A stretch of 64,000 bases of DNA from CAWIJJ01 sp963836405. GTDB taxonomy: Bacteria > Acidobacteriota > Terriglobia > Bryobacterales > Bryobacteraceae. The notes below the pieces were generated by a model, which saw nothing but the letters and a program-made list of their open reading frames with translations, was not told the DNA's origin and ran no database searches. The stretch lies in contig CAWIJL010000005.1 of NCBI GenBank assembly GCA_963836405.1, forward strand, positions 248,001-312,000, given 5' to 3'. The position numbers were made by a program, and so were the translations under genes. Shown here in pieces: positions 17,824 to 27,955 of this stretch. Every line of letters starts with the position of its first letter. Within the stretch, counting starts at the first letter, position 1.

Positions 17824-18555
17824 CTACGTCGCAAGCAGCACCGCGGCATAGGCGGCCAGGCCGCAGGCAAAGGCGGAAAACCGGCTTTCCCGTTCTTCCG
17901 GCAACTCTTCCTTCATGACATTCAGCACGATGCCGCCCGCAAGAAAGGCCAACGTCGCGGCCGTCCCCAACTCATGCAGAGGCACGGTTGTTCCCACAAC
18001 CCAACCAGCCACAACAGCGGCCCCCAGTATCCAGCGAACGATGCTATCGTATTTTTCCCGATGGTCCTGCCGGAGTCCGTAATCGTTCACCACAAAATGA
18101 AATGCAATCGCAATACCGTAAACGATAAGGCTCGATAACCCGGGTTTTTCCCGGTGGAGCAGCAGGTACCCGAAAAGAAAATTGTAGACGGCGAACGAGG
18201 CTGTATGGATCCAGAAGACGCCCGCCCCTATCGAAGGGTTTGTCTTTTCGGGACGGCGGCGCCGCTGCTGCTTTACGAGCCTTTCCAGCCCGTAGAATAC
18301 CGCCAGCCCGGTGAGCGCGATCAACCACGCATGCAGTTCGATATGGGCGAGCCATCCGGTTCTTTGCTCGCGGAACTTGTCCTGCGCGCTAGCCAGGTCG
18401 GGCAGGATGTGAATGAAGACGTACGCTACCGAGACTCCACCCGCACCGGAAAGCCAGATGCTTCGCGGCGTCCCTTCCAGCAACCTCAGCTTCCCGGCGA
18501 AGATATGCACGATCGCGAGCCCGAGCGCGATCGCAAGAGAGATTGCCTGAACCAT
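17824..18555 (-). CDS. ZIP-like integral membrane protein
   Basis: 243 residues with seven or eight predicted helices. GGVSVAYVFIHILPDLA near 40-56 resembles the ZIP helix with H-x-x-P, and AGGIVLNVMKEELPEERESRF near the end resembles the ZIP helix that ends in an E-rich turn. A histidine/arginine-rich cytoplasmic loop lies near residue 95-110. ZIP proteins move Zn2+ or other divalent metals, but the full set of metal ligands is not evident, so transport of metal is an inference. It is transcribed with the metallophosphoesterase. Confidence 0.75.
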   Translation of the reverse strand: MVQAISLAIALGLAIVHIFAGKLRLLEGTPRSIWLSGAGGVSVAYVFIHILPDLASAQDKFREQRTGWLAHIELHAWLIALTGLAVFYGLERLVKQQRRRRPEKTNPSIGAGVFWIHTASFAVYNFLFGYLLLHREKPGLSSLIVYGIAIAFHFVVNDYGLRQDHREKYDSIVRWILGAAVVAGWVVGTTVPLHELGTAATLAFLAGGIVLNVMKEELPEERESRFSAFACGLAAYAAVLLAT

Positions 18556-18720
18556 CGTTTATATGATTTCCGTGCAGGCCGCTCGGCGCGCGGCTGGATG
18601 AAAACCAGCACGTTCGCCCTGTTCTTTCTGTACGCACCGCAACGCTGGCGCGGCAATGGCCGGCGGATTCACAGGCACCCTCCGGGTGAACCGAGGTGCT
18701 CGCAAGTGCAACCATGAGGG

Positions 18721-19251
18721 ATGACTTGGGAGATGCTCTTTGGCGGGTGGACAAGTATCGGCCGCACGGCAATCGTCGGCGTTCTGGCCTACGCGTGTCT
18801 CGTCGTTCTGCTGAGGATTTCCGGCAAGCGGACGCTGTCCAAGATGAACGCCTTCGATTTCGTCGTCACGGTCGCGCTGGGATCCACCCTCGCGTCCATT
18901 CTCCTGTCGAAAGACGTTTCCCTTGCCTCGGGAGTAGTTGCGCTCGGCGTGCTAATCGGAATGCAGTACGTCGTGGCCTGGTTCTCGGTCCGCTCGGCCA
19001 CAGTCCGCCGGCTTACGCGCTCGGAGCCCCGGCTGTTAATTCGACAGGGAGAGTTTCTCCCCGAGGCCATGCGGGCGGAGCGGGTCAGCCGCGGTGAACT
19101 GCTGTCCGCCATCCGCGATCATGGCCTCGGTGGATTGCAGGAAGTGGCCGCGCTCGTGCTCGAGACGGATGGCAGCTTCAGTGTCATCCGTTCCGTGGAC
19201 GCTGCCCGCGATGACGCGCTTCGCGCCGTGCGCGGCTACACAGAGCACTGA
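18721..19251 (+). CDS. DUF421 (YetF-type) membrane protein
   Basis: 176 residues. Three membrane helices in the first 85 residues contain the family signature RISGKRTLSKMNAFDFVVTV and ALGSTLAS. The cytoplasmic part has the PRLLIRQGEFLPEAMRAERVSRGELLSAIRDHGL block typical of DUF421 proteins. The family is linked to spore and stress membranes in Bacillus but has no known activity. The ATG at 18721 is preceded by TGAGGG placed almost directly against it, an unusually short spacing. The stop lies two bases from the convergent stop of the TonB-dependent receptor. Confidence 0.9.
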   Translation: MTWEMLFGGWTSIGRTAIVGVLAYACLVVLLRISGKRTLSKMNAFDFVVTVALGSTLASILLSKDVSLASGVVALGVLIGMQYVVAWFSVRSATVRRLTRSEPRLLIRQGEFLPEAMRAERVSRGELLSAIRDHGLGGLQEVAALVLETDGSFSVIRSVDAARDDALRAVRGYTEH

Positions 19252-19253
19252 CG

Positions 19254-22102
19254 TCAAAAATTGAAGCGAACTCCCAGTTGCAGCAGTCGCTGGTCGCGGG
19301 CGGCGGTGGCGGCGTTCGGCGGGGGCCGCAGAATATTCCCGGCGGAGTCCACCTGGGCGGTAGTGTTGAACCCGGTGACGTTCAGGGTGTTGGTCAGGTT
19401 GGTGGATTCGGCCAGGAACTCGAGGCTCCGGCTCTCGCCCACCGGGAACAGCCGCGAATAGCGCGCGTTGAGCTCGAATACGGACGGAGCGCGCACGGTG
19501 TTCCGGCCCACGAAGAGCGGCCGTTGAAAAGCCGTGCCGAGCGAAGTATCGCCGTTCAGAAACTGGTTGCTGCCGGTGTTGAACAGGTCGCCGCTGGCGG
19601 CCACGATCCCCACCGAGAGCCGGTTGTGATTGGCGATATAACCGGCCGCGCCATTGAGCCGGAACTCGGGCGTGAAAACGCCGGTCATGTTGAAGCTGTG
19701 GCGCTTGTCCGTAAGCGAGTTGGCGCGGTCGCGCTGCCGGTTGGTAGGGTCGGAAAGCAGGAAATTGCCGCTGTCGATGTTGTTCTGCTCGGGCGCGTCG
19801 TCGATGGCGTGGGACCAGGTGTAGGTCGCGATCAGGTCGTAAGTGCGGCCGCGGCGTTGCAGCGTGGCGTTCAGGCCGTTGTAGTTCGACTTCCCCACCG
19901 ATTCGGCGGAAAGGATGTTGGCCAGGCCGGGATACACTCGCGCCGAACCGAAGATGGGCCGCCCGTCGGCGAGGAACCGGCCCGACTCCACCAGGTTGAG
20001 ATTGCGGTAGACGGGCAGGTGCGTGCCGCTGGTGTAAAGGTATCCCGCGCTGGCGACGAAGCCCGAGCCGAGCTCGCGGCTGATGGACAGGTTGGCGTTG
20101 AACGAATATAGATTGGCGAAATTCGGGTCCACCGTGTAGATGTCCTGCGGCGGGAGGTTGAAACCCGTGGGCACGGACGTGAACACGTTCGGAAAATCGG
20201 GGGCGAAGGCGGACGACGGGGACGCGCTCACGTTGAAGAACTGGGGCGTGCCGTTGCGCAGCAGGGCCTGCCGGTACTGGTCGGTCTGCGGCGCATCGTA
20301 GAAGAATCCGGTGCTCGCGCGCAACACGGTCTTCTGGCTATGGCCGGGCGACCATGCCAGGCCGACCCGGGGCGCCCAATTGTTCTTGTCCGTGCGGAAG
20401 GACTGCGAGAACAGGAAAGGCGATGCGGGATTCGCGTCCGGCATCTTATACAGGTCGTACCGAAGGCCGTAAGTCAAGGTCAGATTCCGCATGGGCTTCC
20501 AGGTATCCTGGGCGAAGAATCCGCTGAACAGGGAATTGTAATCCAGGGAAAAGTTACCCAGCCCCTGCGCGAAGTTACTGTAGCTTCTGGGAGTCGTCCC
20601 GGCGGCCGCGCCCAGATAGGCGGCGATATTGGGGAACGTGTAAGTGGCCGCGGAGGCCGCCACCTGCGTGTCCCGGATCGCGCGCAGGCTGAAGCCGGCT
20701 TTGAACGCGTGCGAGCCGCGCAGGTAGGTTACCGTGTCGTTGATCTCGGGCGTCGTTTCCCGGTATACGAAGCCGACATCGGTGGGGCCGCCGAAGTTGG
20801 CAACGCCCGAAATCGCGATGGCCGGTCCGGTGCCCGAGCCATCGAAGCGGCTGTTCTCCTGGCCGCGATAGGCCACCTGGCCGCGCAGCTCATTTACCAC
20901 GTGAGGAGTCAGCGTGCTGACTAACTGCACTGCGCCCACATGCGAGCGGTCCACGAAACTGTAACTGCGGGTAATCAGGTTCAGTCCGCCGATGGTGCCG
21001 TTGTTATAGGGAGAGTCGTTGGCGTGATGCATGTACCGGATGGAGACGCGGTGGGAGGGGGAGATCAGCCAGTCCGCCTTGGCCATGTAGAAGTAGACGC
21101 TCTGCCGGAACGGGATGGCATTGGCATAATTCGGCGGGCAGTCCCAATTGGGTCAGAGTACCCACGGGCACGGTCACCGGCGCCGGCAGGTCCCGTTTCA
21201 CGTGTTCGAAGCCCCCGAAGAAAAAGAGCTTGTCGCGGATTACGCGGCCTCCGCCGTCGGCGGCGTAGGAATCGACATTCACCTGCGGGGTGGCGGCGGT
21301 AGCGGCCAGCAGTTTGGGACGCGCGCTGAAGTCCGTGCGGCGGAACAGATAAGACCCTTCGCCGTGAAACTCGTTGGTGCCGGACTTGGTGATGGTGTTG
21401 AACACCGTGCCGACGGTATTGCCGAACTCCGGCGCGAAGCCGTTGCTCACCTGCTGGATCTGTTCCACGTAGACGTCGGAAAGCGGAATGAGGCGAATGC
21501 CCGCCCGGTCGCTCTCCGTGTTATTGCTGCCGTCGATCTGGTAGTTGATCCGGGCGTTGAAGCCGTTGGCATTGATCTTGCGGGGCACTCCGAACTCGGT
21601 GTTCGCGCGGCCGCTGACATTCGGCTGAAAAAGTATGAAATTGTACGGATTCCGCGAGACCAGCGGCAGATTGCGCACCATGTTGGAGGTGAGCGTGATG
21701 CCGAGGTCGGTCCGGTCCGGGTCGGCGAGCGCCGCCGCGCCCGAAACTTCGACGACGGTGGAACTGCCCGCTACCGACATGGCCAAATCGACGGTTACCG
21801 TGGCGCCGGCATTGACCGCGATCGCTCGTCCGTTTCGCGGTTCCGAAACCGGGCGCTTGTACCTCGACATCGTAAGTGCCGAGGGGCAGGAGCGGGATCC
21901 GAAAAAGGCCCGTTTCATTGGTTTTCACGTCCCGGCGGAAGCCCGTACCCGTGTTGGTGGCCTGTACCGCGGCGCCCGCAATGGCGGCGCCGGAAGGATC
22001 GGAAATGTTGCCCGCGAGTTCGCCGCTGGCCGCGGCGGCCTGGGCGAACAACGAAGGTGTAAACGATGTAAACAGCAGACCGGCAAGAAACAGCTTTCCC
22101 AT
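19254..22102 (-). pseudogene. TonB-dependent receptor with carboxypeptidase-regulatory-like domain, two frameshifts
   Basis: Full extent about 949 codons. The first segment (22102 to about 21825) gives a signal peptide (ending LFAQAAAAS) and an N-terminal regulatory-like beta domain (GNISDPSGAAIAGAAVQATN). A first shift near 21825 moves to the frame encoding the plug region (NLPLVSRNPYNFILFQPNVSG, GTVGTVFNTITKSGTN). A second shift near 21140 moves to the frame of the long beta-barrel that ends in the C-terminal aromatic QLGVRFNF. Removing one base at each place would restore one continuous receptor. Acidobacterial proteins of this kind are outer-membrane receptors for glycans or other large ligands. 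No polysaccharide utilisation partner is directly adjacent, but GH3 and bacterioferritin genes follow upstream on the same strand. Confidence 0.88.
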
Positions 22103-22235
22103 AAGACATCCCTCCTCTCGATGGACGTAAGCTCCCTGAGAGCGTTTGAGTGCTTCTTTGGATTCGGAGGATGCCGGGTGGGATGCAACGAAGGCAGGGG
22201 ACCGGGGGGACGGTTCGCCCGCCCCCCCGCGGAGT

Positions 22236-22715
22236 TTACTTGTCGTCGTCTTTTATCTGCTGGCTGAGATACCGCTCGTAACCGATTTCCTTGATCTGAT
22301 GCAACTGGGCTTCGATCCAGTCCACGTGTTGTTCTTCGTCTTTGAGCAGCCGTTCGAACAGTTCCCGGGAAGCGTTGTCGCCCTCGTCCCGACAGATGCC
22401 AACGAAGCGATTGTACATTTCCACGGCATCCACTTCGAGCTTGATGTCGCTTTCGAGCTGTTCCTTCACGTTCTGCCCGATGTTGAGCTTCATTAGTTCC
22501 GTCAGGTTCGGTGTGCCGTCCAGAAACAGAATCCGTTCGATCAACGCCTCGGCGTGCTTCATTTCGTCGATCGACTGCTTCTTGATGTACTCACCGAGCC
22601 GCGGATAGTGCCAGTTCTCGCACATTTCGGCGTGCAGGAAGTACTGGTTGATCGCCGTCAGTTCTTCCTTGAGCGCCTGGTTTAGAATACCGATGACCTT
22701 CGGATTGCCTTTCAT
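22236..22715 (-). CDS. bfr: Bacterioferritin
   Basis: 159 residues, the normal length. All ferroxidase ligands are in the expected places: Glu18, Glu51, His54, Glu94, Glu127 and His130, with Tyr25. Met52 is the heme ligand at the two-fold subunit interface. The protein forms a 24-mer cage that oxidises Fe2+ with oxygen or peroxide and stores it as mineral. It is a stand-alone gene on the minus strand between the receptor and the GH3 gene; no bacterioferritin-associated ferredoxin is seen nearby. Confidence 0.97.
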   Translation of the reverse strand: MKGNPKVIGILNQALKEELTAINQYFLHAEMCENWHYPRLGEYIKKQSIDEMKHAEALIERILFLDGTPNLTELMKLNIGQNVKEQLESDIKLEVDAVEMYNRFVGICRDEGDNASRELFERLLKDEEQHVDWIEAQLHQIKEIGYERYLSQQIKDDDK

Positions 22716-22752
22716 ATGAGCAAATGATAACAGGCGGCGCGCGCCGTTTCGT

Positions 22753-24606
22753 TCAATATTTCAAGCCGTATCCGTAGGCGAAAAGCGGGTCCGCCTTAGG
22801 CGTATGCACGTTGAGCGGCAACTGGCTCATGGAGCGCGGCCAGGAGAAGGAGAGCTTGCCCGTAGGTTTGTAGTCGCCGAAAAGGACATCGGCCACGCCG
22901 GCGCCTTCGGTGCCCGGCAGCCAGGCCGCCACCAGCGCGTCGGTCTTGTCCAGGATGCCGGAGACAATCATCGGGCGGCCCGAAATCAGCACGGTCACTA
23001 CCGGGATTCCGGCGCTCTTGAGTGCGTTGACGGCGTCCACGTCTTCCTTGGCCAGCGACAGGTCGCTCCGGTCGCCCTGCATCTCCGCATAGGGGTTCTC
23101 GCCGATAACCACCACGCCGATGTCCGCGCCGGCAGCGCCGGAGCCGTCCATCGAGTAAGTGACCTGCGTGTTCCTGGAGACGGCGCTCTTAATGGCGGCC
23201 AGGATGGTGGTGCCTCCGGTAGTCACCGGTCCGGTTTTGCCCTGCCAGTCGATGGTCCAGCCGCCGCACTGGTTGCCGATATTGTCGGCGCTCTTGCCGG
23301 CCACGTGGATGCGCTTCGCCGTCTTGGCGAGCGGCAGCGCCTTGCGGTCGTTCTTGAGCAGCACCAGCGATTCCCGCACCGCCTGCCGCGCCACCTGCCG
23401 GTGTTCGGGCGAGCCGAACGACTGCTGCACCTTCGGATCGGCAAGCTGATTGCGGTCGGGATCCATCAGTCCCATGGCGAACTTGACGCGCAGGATGCGG
23501 GTGACCGCATCGTCGATGCGCGACATCGGAACCTTGCCCTGCTCCACCAGCGACTTGAGCGCAGTCTGGAACTCGCGGTACCGCGTGGGCTCCATCGCCA
23601 TGTCCATGCCGGCGTTGATCGACATTTCCACCGCTTCGGTGAAATTGCGGGAAAGCTGGTCGATGGCGTTGTAGTCGGAAATCAGGAACCCTTCAAATCC
23701 CAGTTCGTTCTTGAGAATGTCGGTGAGCAGCCGCTTGCTGCCCGAAACCTTCACGCCATTCCAACTGCTGTAGGACGGCATGATGGTGCCCACGCCGGCC
23801 CGGATGGCGGAGATGTAGCCGGGCAGGTGAATGCTGCGCAGCGTCGCTTCGTCCACGCGCGTGTCGCCCTGGTCGAGCCCGGGCTGATTGTTGCGGTTTG
23901 TAGACCCGAACGCCGTGCCGCCATCGCCCACGTAGTGCTTGGCGCAGGCCAGCACGGCGAGCGGGTCCAGGAGATTGTTGCCCTGGAAGCCGCGCACCGC
24001 CGCCGCCCCGAGTTCGGCCACGAGCTTCGGATCTTCGGAGAAGCCTTCGTACGTGCGGCCCCAGCGGATATCCTGCGGAACCGTTACGCAAGGTCCGAAC
24101 GCCCATTGAATTCCGGTGGCGCGCACCTCGTCGGCGGCAACGCGGTGGACCTTCTCGACCAGCGCCGCATCGCGCGTGCAGCCCAGCCCGATATTATGCG
24201 GGAAAATCACGGCGCCCAGCACGTTGTTGTGGCCGTGCACGGCGTCGATTCCGAACAGGATGGGAATCTTGAGGCGCGAGTTCTTGGTGTGGGCCTGAAG
24301 CCGGTTGTAGAGGTCGGTCCAGGCCTTGAGGCTGTTGCCCTCCTTGGGATCGGAACTGCCGCCGCTTAACAGCGAGCCGACGTTGAGCGTTTCGATCTCC
24401 GAAAGGTCCTTGAGCTCGCTCTGCTCGGGCTGCGTCATCTGGCCGATCTTTTCGTCCAGGGTCATTTTCTCGAGAATCGGTTTTACCTGGGGATCGAACG
24501 ACGACAGCGCCCGCGGGCGGGGCTGGGCGAAGGTGGATAGAGCGGCGACAAGGGCCGCCAGCACAACCAGCGCGAGAATGGCGCCGGGGCGGATATAGGA
24601 TTTCAT
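22753..24606 (-). CDS. Glycoside hydrolase family 3, exported beta-glucosidase-like
   Basis: 617 residues with a signal peptide ending FAQPRPR. The TIM barrel domain begins at LEKMTLDEKIGQMTQ; it carries PILFGIDAVHGHNN, the KHYVGDGGT segment (substrate-binding Lys-His) and the nucleophile Asp in GFLISDYNAI near residue 310. The alpha/beta sandwich domain follows with VLLKNDRKALPL and the acid/base region around GGTTILAAI. Length and order match ExoP/BglX-type exo-beta-glucosidases that release glucose from beta-glucans. The 5' neighbour is a small membrane protein 77 bases away on the same strand. Confidence 0.95.
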   Translation of the reverse strand: MKSYIRPGAILALVVLAALVAALSTFAQPRPRALSSFDPQVKPILEKMTLDEKIGQMTQPEQSELKDLSEIETLNVGSLLSGGSSDPKEGNSLKAWTDLYNRLQAHTKNSRLKIPILFGIDAVHGHNNVLGAVIFPHNIGLGCTRDAALVEKVHRVAADEVRATGIQWAFGPCVTVPQDIRWGRTYEGFSEDPKLVAELGAAAVRGFQGNNLLDPLAVLACAKHYVGDGGTAFGSTNRNNQPGLDQGDTRVDEATLRSIHLPGYISAIRAGVGTIMPSYSSWNGVKVSGSKRLLTDILKNELGFEGFLISDYNAIDQLSRNFTEAVEMSINAGMDMAMEPTRYREFQTALKSLVEQGKVPMSRIDDAVTRILRVKFAMGLMDPDRNQLADPKVQQSFGSPEHRQVARQAVRESLVLLKNDRKALPLAKTAKRIHVAGKSADNIGNQCGGWTIDWQGKTGPVTTGGTTILAAIKSAVSRNTQVTYSMDGSGAAGADIGVVVIGENPYAEMQGDRSDLSLAKEDVDAVNALKSAGIPVVTVLISGRPMIVSGILDKTDALVAAWLPGTEGAGVADVLFGDYKPTGKLSFSWPRSMSQLPLNVHTPKADPLFAYGYGLKY

Positions 24607-24683
24607 GAGAAGGGCTCCTGAATATCGGGTTTACCACGTTTCACCGGGCAAACGATAGCGGGTTCGCGACCGGAAGATCTCCG

Positions 24684-24941
24684 TTACGCCGCCATGGCGA
24701 TCAACAGGAGAACGATGCCGGCGAGCCTCACGCCTCTTCGAAACCCGGGCGAAAGAACAAAGTCCTCGGCATCGACGATGGCTTCTGAAGCCGGCACAGA
24801 ACCGCGCAGCGCTTTTCTGAAAACACGCGCGATCAGTTCGGGAAACCAGGCGACGCCCGCCGGATCGATCGCCATCCACAATCCGATCCAAAAGAACGGC
24901 CCGGACAACAGCACCACAGCGGCAATATGGTTCAGCACCAT
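24684..24941 (-). CDS. Small membrane protein (85 residues), unknown
   Basis: Two hydrophobic helices (about 3-25 and 66-84) flank a hydrophilic centre containing ARVFRKALRGSVPASEAIVDAEDFVLSPGFRRG. AAGGG-like purines lie immediately before the ATG at 24941. It is read in the same direction as the GH3 gene and may share its transcript. No family is recognised. Confidence 0.6.
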   Translation of the reverse strand: MVLNHIAAVVLLSGPFFWIGLWMAIDPAGVAWFPELIARVFRKALRGSVPASEAIVDAEDFVLSPGFRRGVRLAGIVLLLIAMAA

Positions 24942-25008
24942 CCCTTAAAATGCTATCACTCGCCATTGCCGAAGTGAAAAAGCGCAAGCGGTCAGCCATA
25001 CTATACGC

Positions 25009-25948
25009 ATGCGAGCTCTTTGTACGATTTCCCTCATCCTTGCGGGCGCCCTTGCGGCGGCGGATCCACCATCGGCCGAGATCGCCAACGGAGTGCTTCG
25101 CGCCAAGCTGTACCTGCCGGATGCGACCGACGGCTATTACCGCGCCACCCGCTTCGACTGGGCGGGGCAGATCGCCAGCCTCGAATACAAGGGCCACAAT
25201 TACTTCGGCCAGTGGTTTCCGCGCTACGATCCCAAACTCCACGATTCGATCATGGGGCCGGTGGAATCCTTCGGCGCGATCGGCTACGACGAGGCGCCGG
25301 TGGACGGGACGTTCGTCCGCATCGGCGTGGGCAAACTCAAGAAGCCGCAGGAAGCGAAAGTCAACGATTTCCGCACCTACGACATTGTGGACAGCGGCAA
25401 GTGGTCGATCAAAAAAGGGGCGGACCAGGTGGAGTTCACGCAGGTGCTGCCCGGCGTCTACGAATACCACAAGACGGTGCGGCTGGTGAAGGGCAAGCCC
25501 GAAATGGTCATCGAGCACACGCTCAAGAACACCGGCACCAAGGCGATCGAGACGGACGTGTTCAACCACAATTTCTTCATGCTGGACGGGCAGCCGACGG
25601 GGCCCGATATCGTGGTGTCGTTTCCTTTCGAAGTCAAGGCCGACCGGCCCATGAACGGCCTCGCGGAGGTGCGCGGCAAGGAACTGGTTTACCTGAGCGA
25701 ACTGCAACCGCGCCAGACCGCGCAGGCGGACCTCACCGGCTACGGCCCCAGCGCCAGCCGACTTCGATTTTCGCGTGGAGAATCGCAAAACCGGGACCGG
25801 CGTGCGGCAGACCGGGGACCGGCCCATCACGCGCATCAATTTCTGGTCGATCCGCACCACCGTCTGCCCGGAGGCCTACAATCGCATTTCGGTCGCGCCC
25901 GGCAAAGAGACGAAGTGGCGCATCGCTTATGAATTTTCAGGCAAGTAG
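25009..25948 (+). pseudogene. Exported protein of unknown function, frameshifted near 3' end
   Basis: Starts with a signal peptide (LILAGALAAADPPSA) and a beta-rich domain (RATRFDWAGQIASLEYKG, GPVESFGAIGYDEAP) reminiscent of galactose-mutarotase-like folds, but I do not recognise the family. Around 25768 the reading frame slips by one base; the next frame continues sensibly as DFDFRVENRKTGTGVRQTG and ends EFSGK with TAG at 25946-25948. About 312 codons in all. The end overlaps the start of the PPOX-fold gene at 25929 by 20 bases. One extra base would explain the break. Confidence 0.7.
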
Positions 25949-26435
25949 CGAGACGGACTCCGCACTCGACGACGCCGCCGGTTTCGTCCGCGCCGCCAAC
26001 ACGCTGGCCCTGGCCACCACCGCGGAGGACGGCGCGCCGCGTCTCGCTCCTCTTTTCTATGTCGCGGACGGCGATTTGCGGCTCTACTGGTTTTCGAAGC
26101 CGCAAAGCGAACACAGCCGCAACCTGCGCCGGAACTCCGCCGCGGCCGTGACCATCTTTCGCGAAACCCGCGAGTGGCAGCGGATCCAAGGCGTCCAGAT
26201 GACGGGCAGCGCACGGGTGGTGCGTGCGGGCGGCCGGCGCGCCGAGATGACCCGCGCCTTTCGCGAGCGCTTCGCGCTTGGCCCCGAGTTCGACCGCGCC
26301 CTCGCCGGCCACAACCTGTATTGCTTCACGCCCGCCTGGGTGCGCTGGATCGATAACACCCGCGGCTTCGGATTCCGCCAGGAAGCGACGCTGCCGACAC
26401 CTACCGGGGCCGTTTCGGACTCCGCTACTTCTTGA
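25929..26435 (+). CDS. Pyridoxamine 5'-phosphate oxidase-fold protein
   Basis: 168 residues from the ATG at 25929. The sequence has the split-barrel flavin pattern: LALATTAEDGAPRLAPLFYVADGDLRLYWFSKPQSEHSRNL corresponds to the first beta strands and phosphate-binding region, GVQMTGSARVV to the barrel turn, and a C-terminal aromatic-rich segment follows (LYCFTPAWVRWI). Members bind FMN or F420 or degrade heme-like compounds; the cofactor is not determined here. The stop overlaps the convergent lipoprotein gene by 11 bases. Confidence 0.85.
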   Translation: MNFQASSETDSALDDAAGFVRAANTLALATTAEDGAPRLAPLFYVADGDLRLYWFSKPQSEHSRNLRRNSAAAVTIFRETREWQRIQGVQMTGSARVVRAGGRRAEMTRAFRERFALGPEFDRALAGHNLYCFTPAWVRWIDNTRGFGFRQEATLPTPTGAVSDSATS

Positions 26436-26940
26436 CCGAATCCGGTTCCGTGCTGTTGACCATCATCCGCCACGTCTTCCAAGCACCCCCAGGCTGGCGC
26501 TTGAGGATATGAATATGCTTGTTCTTCACATCCCGCAAGACTTGGCCGGTCTTCCGGTCCACCGTGCGGAGCGTGTACGTGCCGCGTTCGTACGCCAGGT
26601 CCCCGGCAACCGCGACCTCCTGCGTCGAGAAGTGGACTTCCATTGAAGCTTGCTTCAGCGCTTCCGCGTACGCTGCCCGGATGGCATCGAATCCAATGAC
26701 GTCCGGAGCTGACGGTGCGATGATCTCGGCGTCTTTCGCAAAGACGTTCACGAATCCGAGGTCGCCCCGATTGATGCGCTGTTCGGTGTCGGCGAGCGTT
26801 CGACGGACAGCAATCTCGTCCACCTTGGCTTGATCGCTCCCGGCGGTGGGAGCCGGTGTGGTCTTAGCGCATCCGCTGAGTGTGGCCGCCAACAGGGCCA
26901 CGACGACAACGTGTGGACAGCCGATCGGTCGTTTCATCAC
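26425..26940 (-). CDS. NTF2-like (SnoaL/DUF4440-type) lipoprotein
   Basis: 171 residues. The lipobox LSGC at residues 20-23 marks an exported lipoprotein. A SnoaL/DUF4440-like domain follows: helix RRTLADTEQRINRGD, then DLGFVNVFAKDAEIIAPSAP, and beta strands VHFSTQEVAVAGDLAYERGTY. A C-terminal sheet (WRMMVNST) completes a cone-like NTF2 fold. Ligand unknown. The gene is convergent with the PPOX-fold gene, with overlapping 3' ends. Confidence 0.8.
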   Translation of the reverse strand: MMKRPIGCPHVVVVALLAATLSGCAKTTPAPTAGSDQAKVDEIAVRRTLADTEQRINRGDLGFVNVFAKDAEIIAPSAPDVIGFDAIRAAYAEALKQASMEVHFSTQEVAVAGDLAYERGTYTLRTVDRKTGQVLRDVKNKHIHILKRQPGGAWKTWRMMVNSTEPDSVKK

Positions 26941-27092
26941 GAGATTATCGCATCTGGGAGCGTTCCCCAGATTCTTCCATCATCGGGCAGGCGGGCCCCC
27001 GTATGTATCGCGCCGCCGCCCGCAATCGTACTTAGTCCGGCGCGCGAACTTTCACTTGACGCCGGCCTCGCGGCTGAGAAAGACTATTGGCC

Positions 27093-27953
27093 ATGGAAAG
27101 CTGTCTCTGGCGCTCGCGGGCGCGGCTCATCGCGGCCGTATTCTCCGTTTCCTTCGCTCTTCTGGGGGCCGATAAACCGGCCGACAAGAGCGGCACCTCC
27201 AAGTCCGGATCGGGGCTATTCAACATCCCTCTTTGGGAACCCGGCAAGGTGCCGTTTTCGCAGGGCGACGGGCCGCTCGACACTCCCTTCCTGACGGCCT
27301 TTCTGCCGCCGGAAGGCAAGCGCAACGGCGGTTCGGTGATCATCGCGCCGGGCGGCTCCAACATCATGCTGATGTACGGGGCGGAAGGGATGGACGTGGC
27401 GGAGCGGTACAACGATTGGGGCGTCGCCGCGTTTGTGCTGACCTACCGGCTCTCGCCGCGATACGCCGAGAACGTGCGCGTCGCGGAAGGGCAGCGCGCC
27501 GTGCGCCTGATCCGTTCGCGGGCGGCGGAATGGAAACTCGACCCCGATAAGATCGGCTACGCGGGCTTTTCGGCTGGCTCGAATACCGGGCGCTCCGTGG
27601 CGGGTACGGCACCCGCGCCGGACCCCACTGCGGCCGACCCGATCGACCGCGCCAGTTCGAAGCCGGATTACCTGGTGCTGGTCTACGGCGCCGGGCGCGC
27701 CATGCCCAACGAATCGCTGAAAGATTTCCCGCCCACCTTCCTGGTCTGCGCCGCCGCCGACCGGGGCGCCTCGCTCGGCTCCGGGCAGTTGTTCCTGGAC
27801 CTCACACGCGCTGGTGCCGTGGCGGAGATCCACATCTATCAGAAAGGCCGGCACGGTTTCGGCAGCGGCTTCGGCAGCCCCGAATTCGGCGAGTGGATGC
27901 CCACTCTGCAGCACTTCCTGAAGATCGGCGGCTTCCTGCCGGGGGGTAAATAG
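27093..27953 (+). CDS. Exported alpha/beta hydrolase (acetyl esterase-like)
   Basis: 286 residues from the ATG at 27093; a TTG two codons earlier (27087) is possible. A signal peptide (AVFSVSFALLGAD) is followed by an esterase domain: GGSVIIAPGGSN (oxyanion region), FVLTYRLSPRYAEN, the nucleophile elbow GFSAGS near residue 168, the acid region CAAADRGAS and the histidine in KGRHGFG. This order is that of the acetylxylan esterase / BD-FAE-like group that removes acyl groups from plant polysaccharides; the substrate is inferred only from the family. The FGE-like gene follows after two bases, so both are probably cotranscribed. Confidence 0.85.
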   Translation: MESCLWRSRARLIAAVFSVSFALLGADKPADKSGTSKSGSGLFNIPLWEPGKVPFSQGDGPLDTPFLTAFLPPEGKRNGGSVIIAPGGSNIMLMYGAEGMDVAERYNDWGVAAFVLTYRLSPRYAENVRVAEGQRAVRLIRSRAAEWKLDPDKIGYAGFSAGSNTGRSVAGTAPAPDPTAADPIDRASSKPDYLVLVYGAGRAMPNESLKDFPPTFLVCAAADRGASLGSGQLFLDLTRAGAVAEIHIYQKGRHGFGSGFGSPEFGEWMPTLQHFLKIGGFLPGGK

Positions 27954-27955
27954 AG

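Noticed and set aside
24631..25860. Minus-strand frame of 409 codons
   Set aside because: Overlaps two better supported genes, the small membrane protein and the 25009 pseudogene, with no domain.
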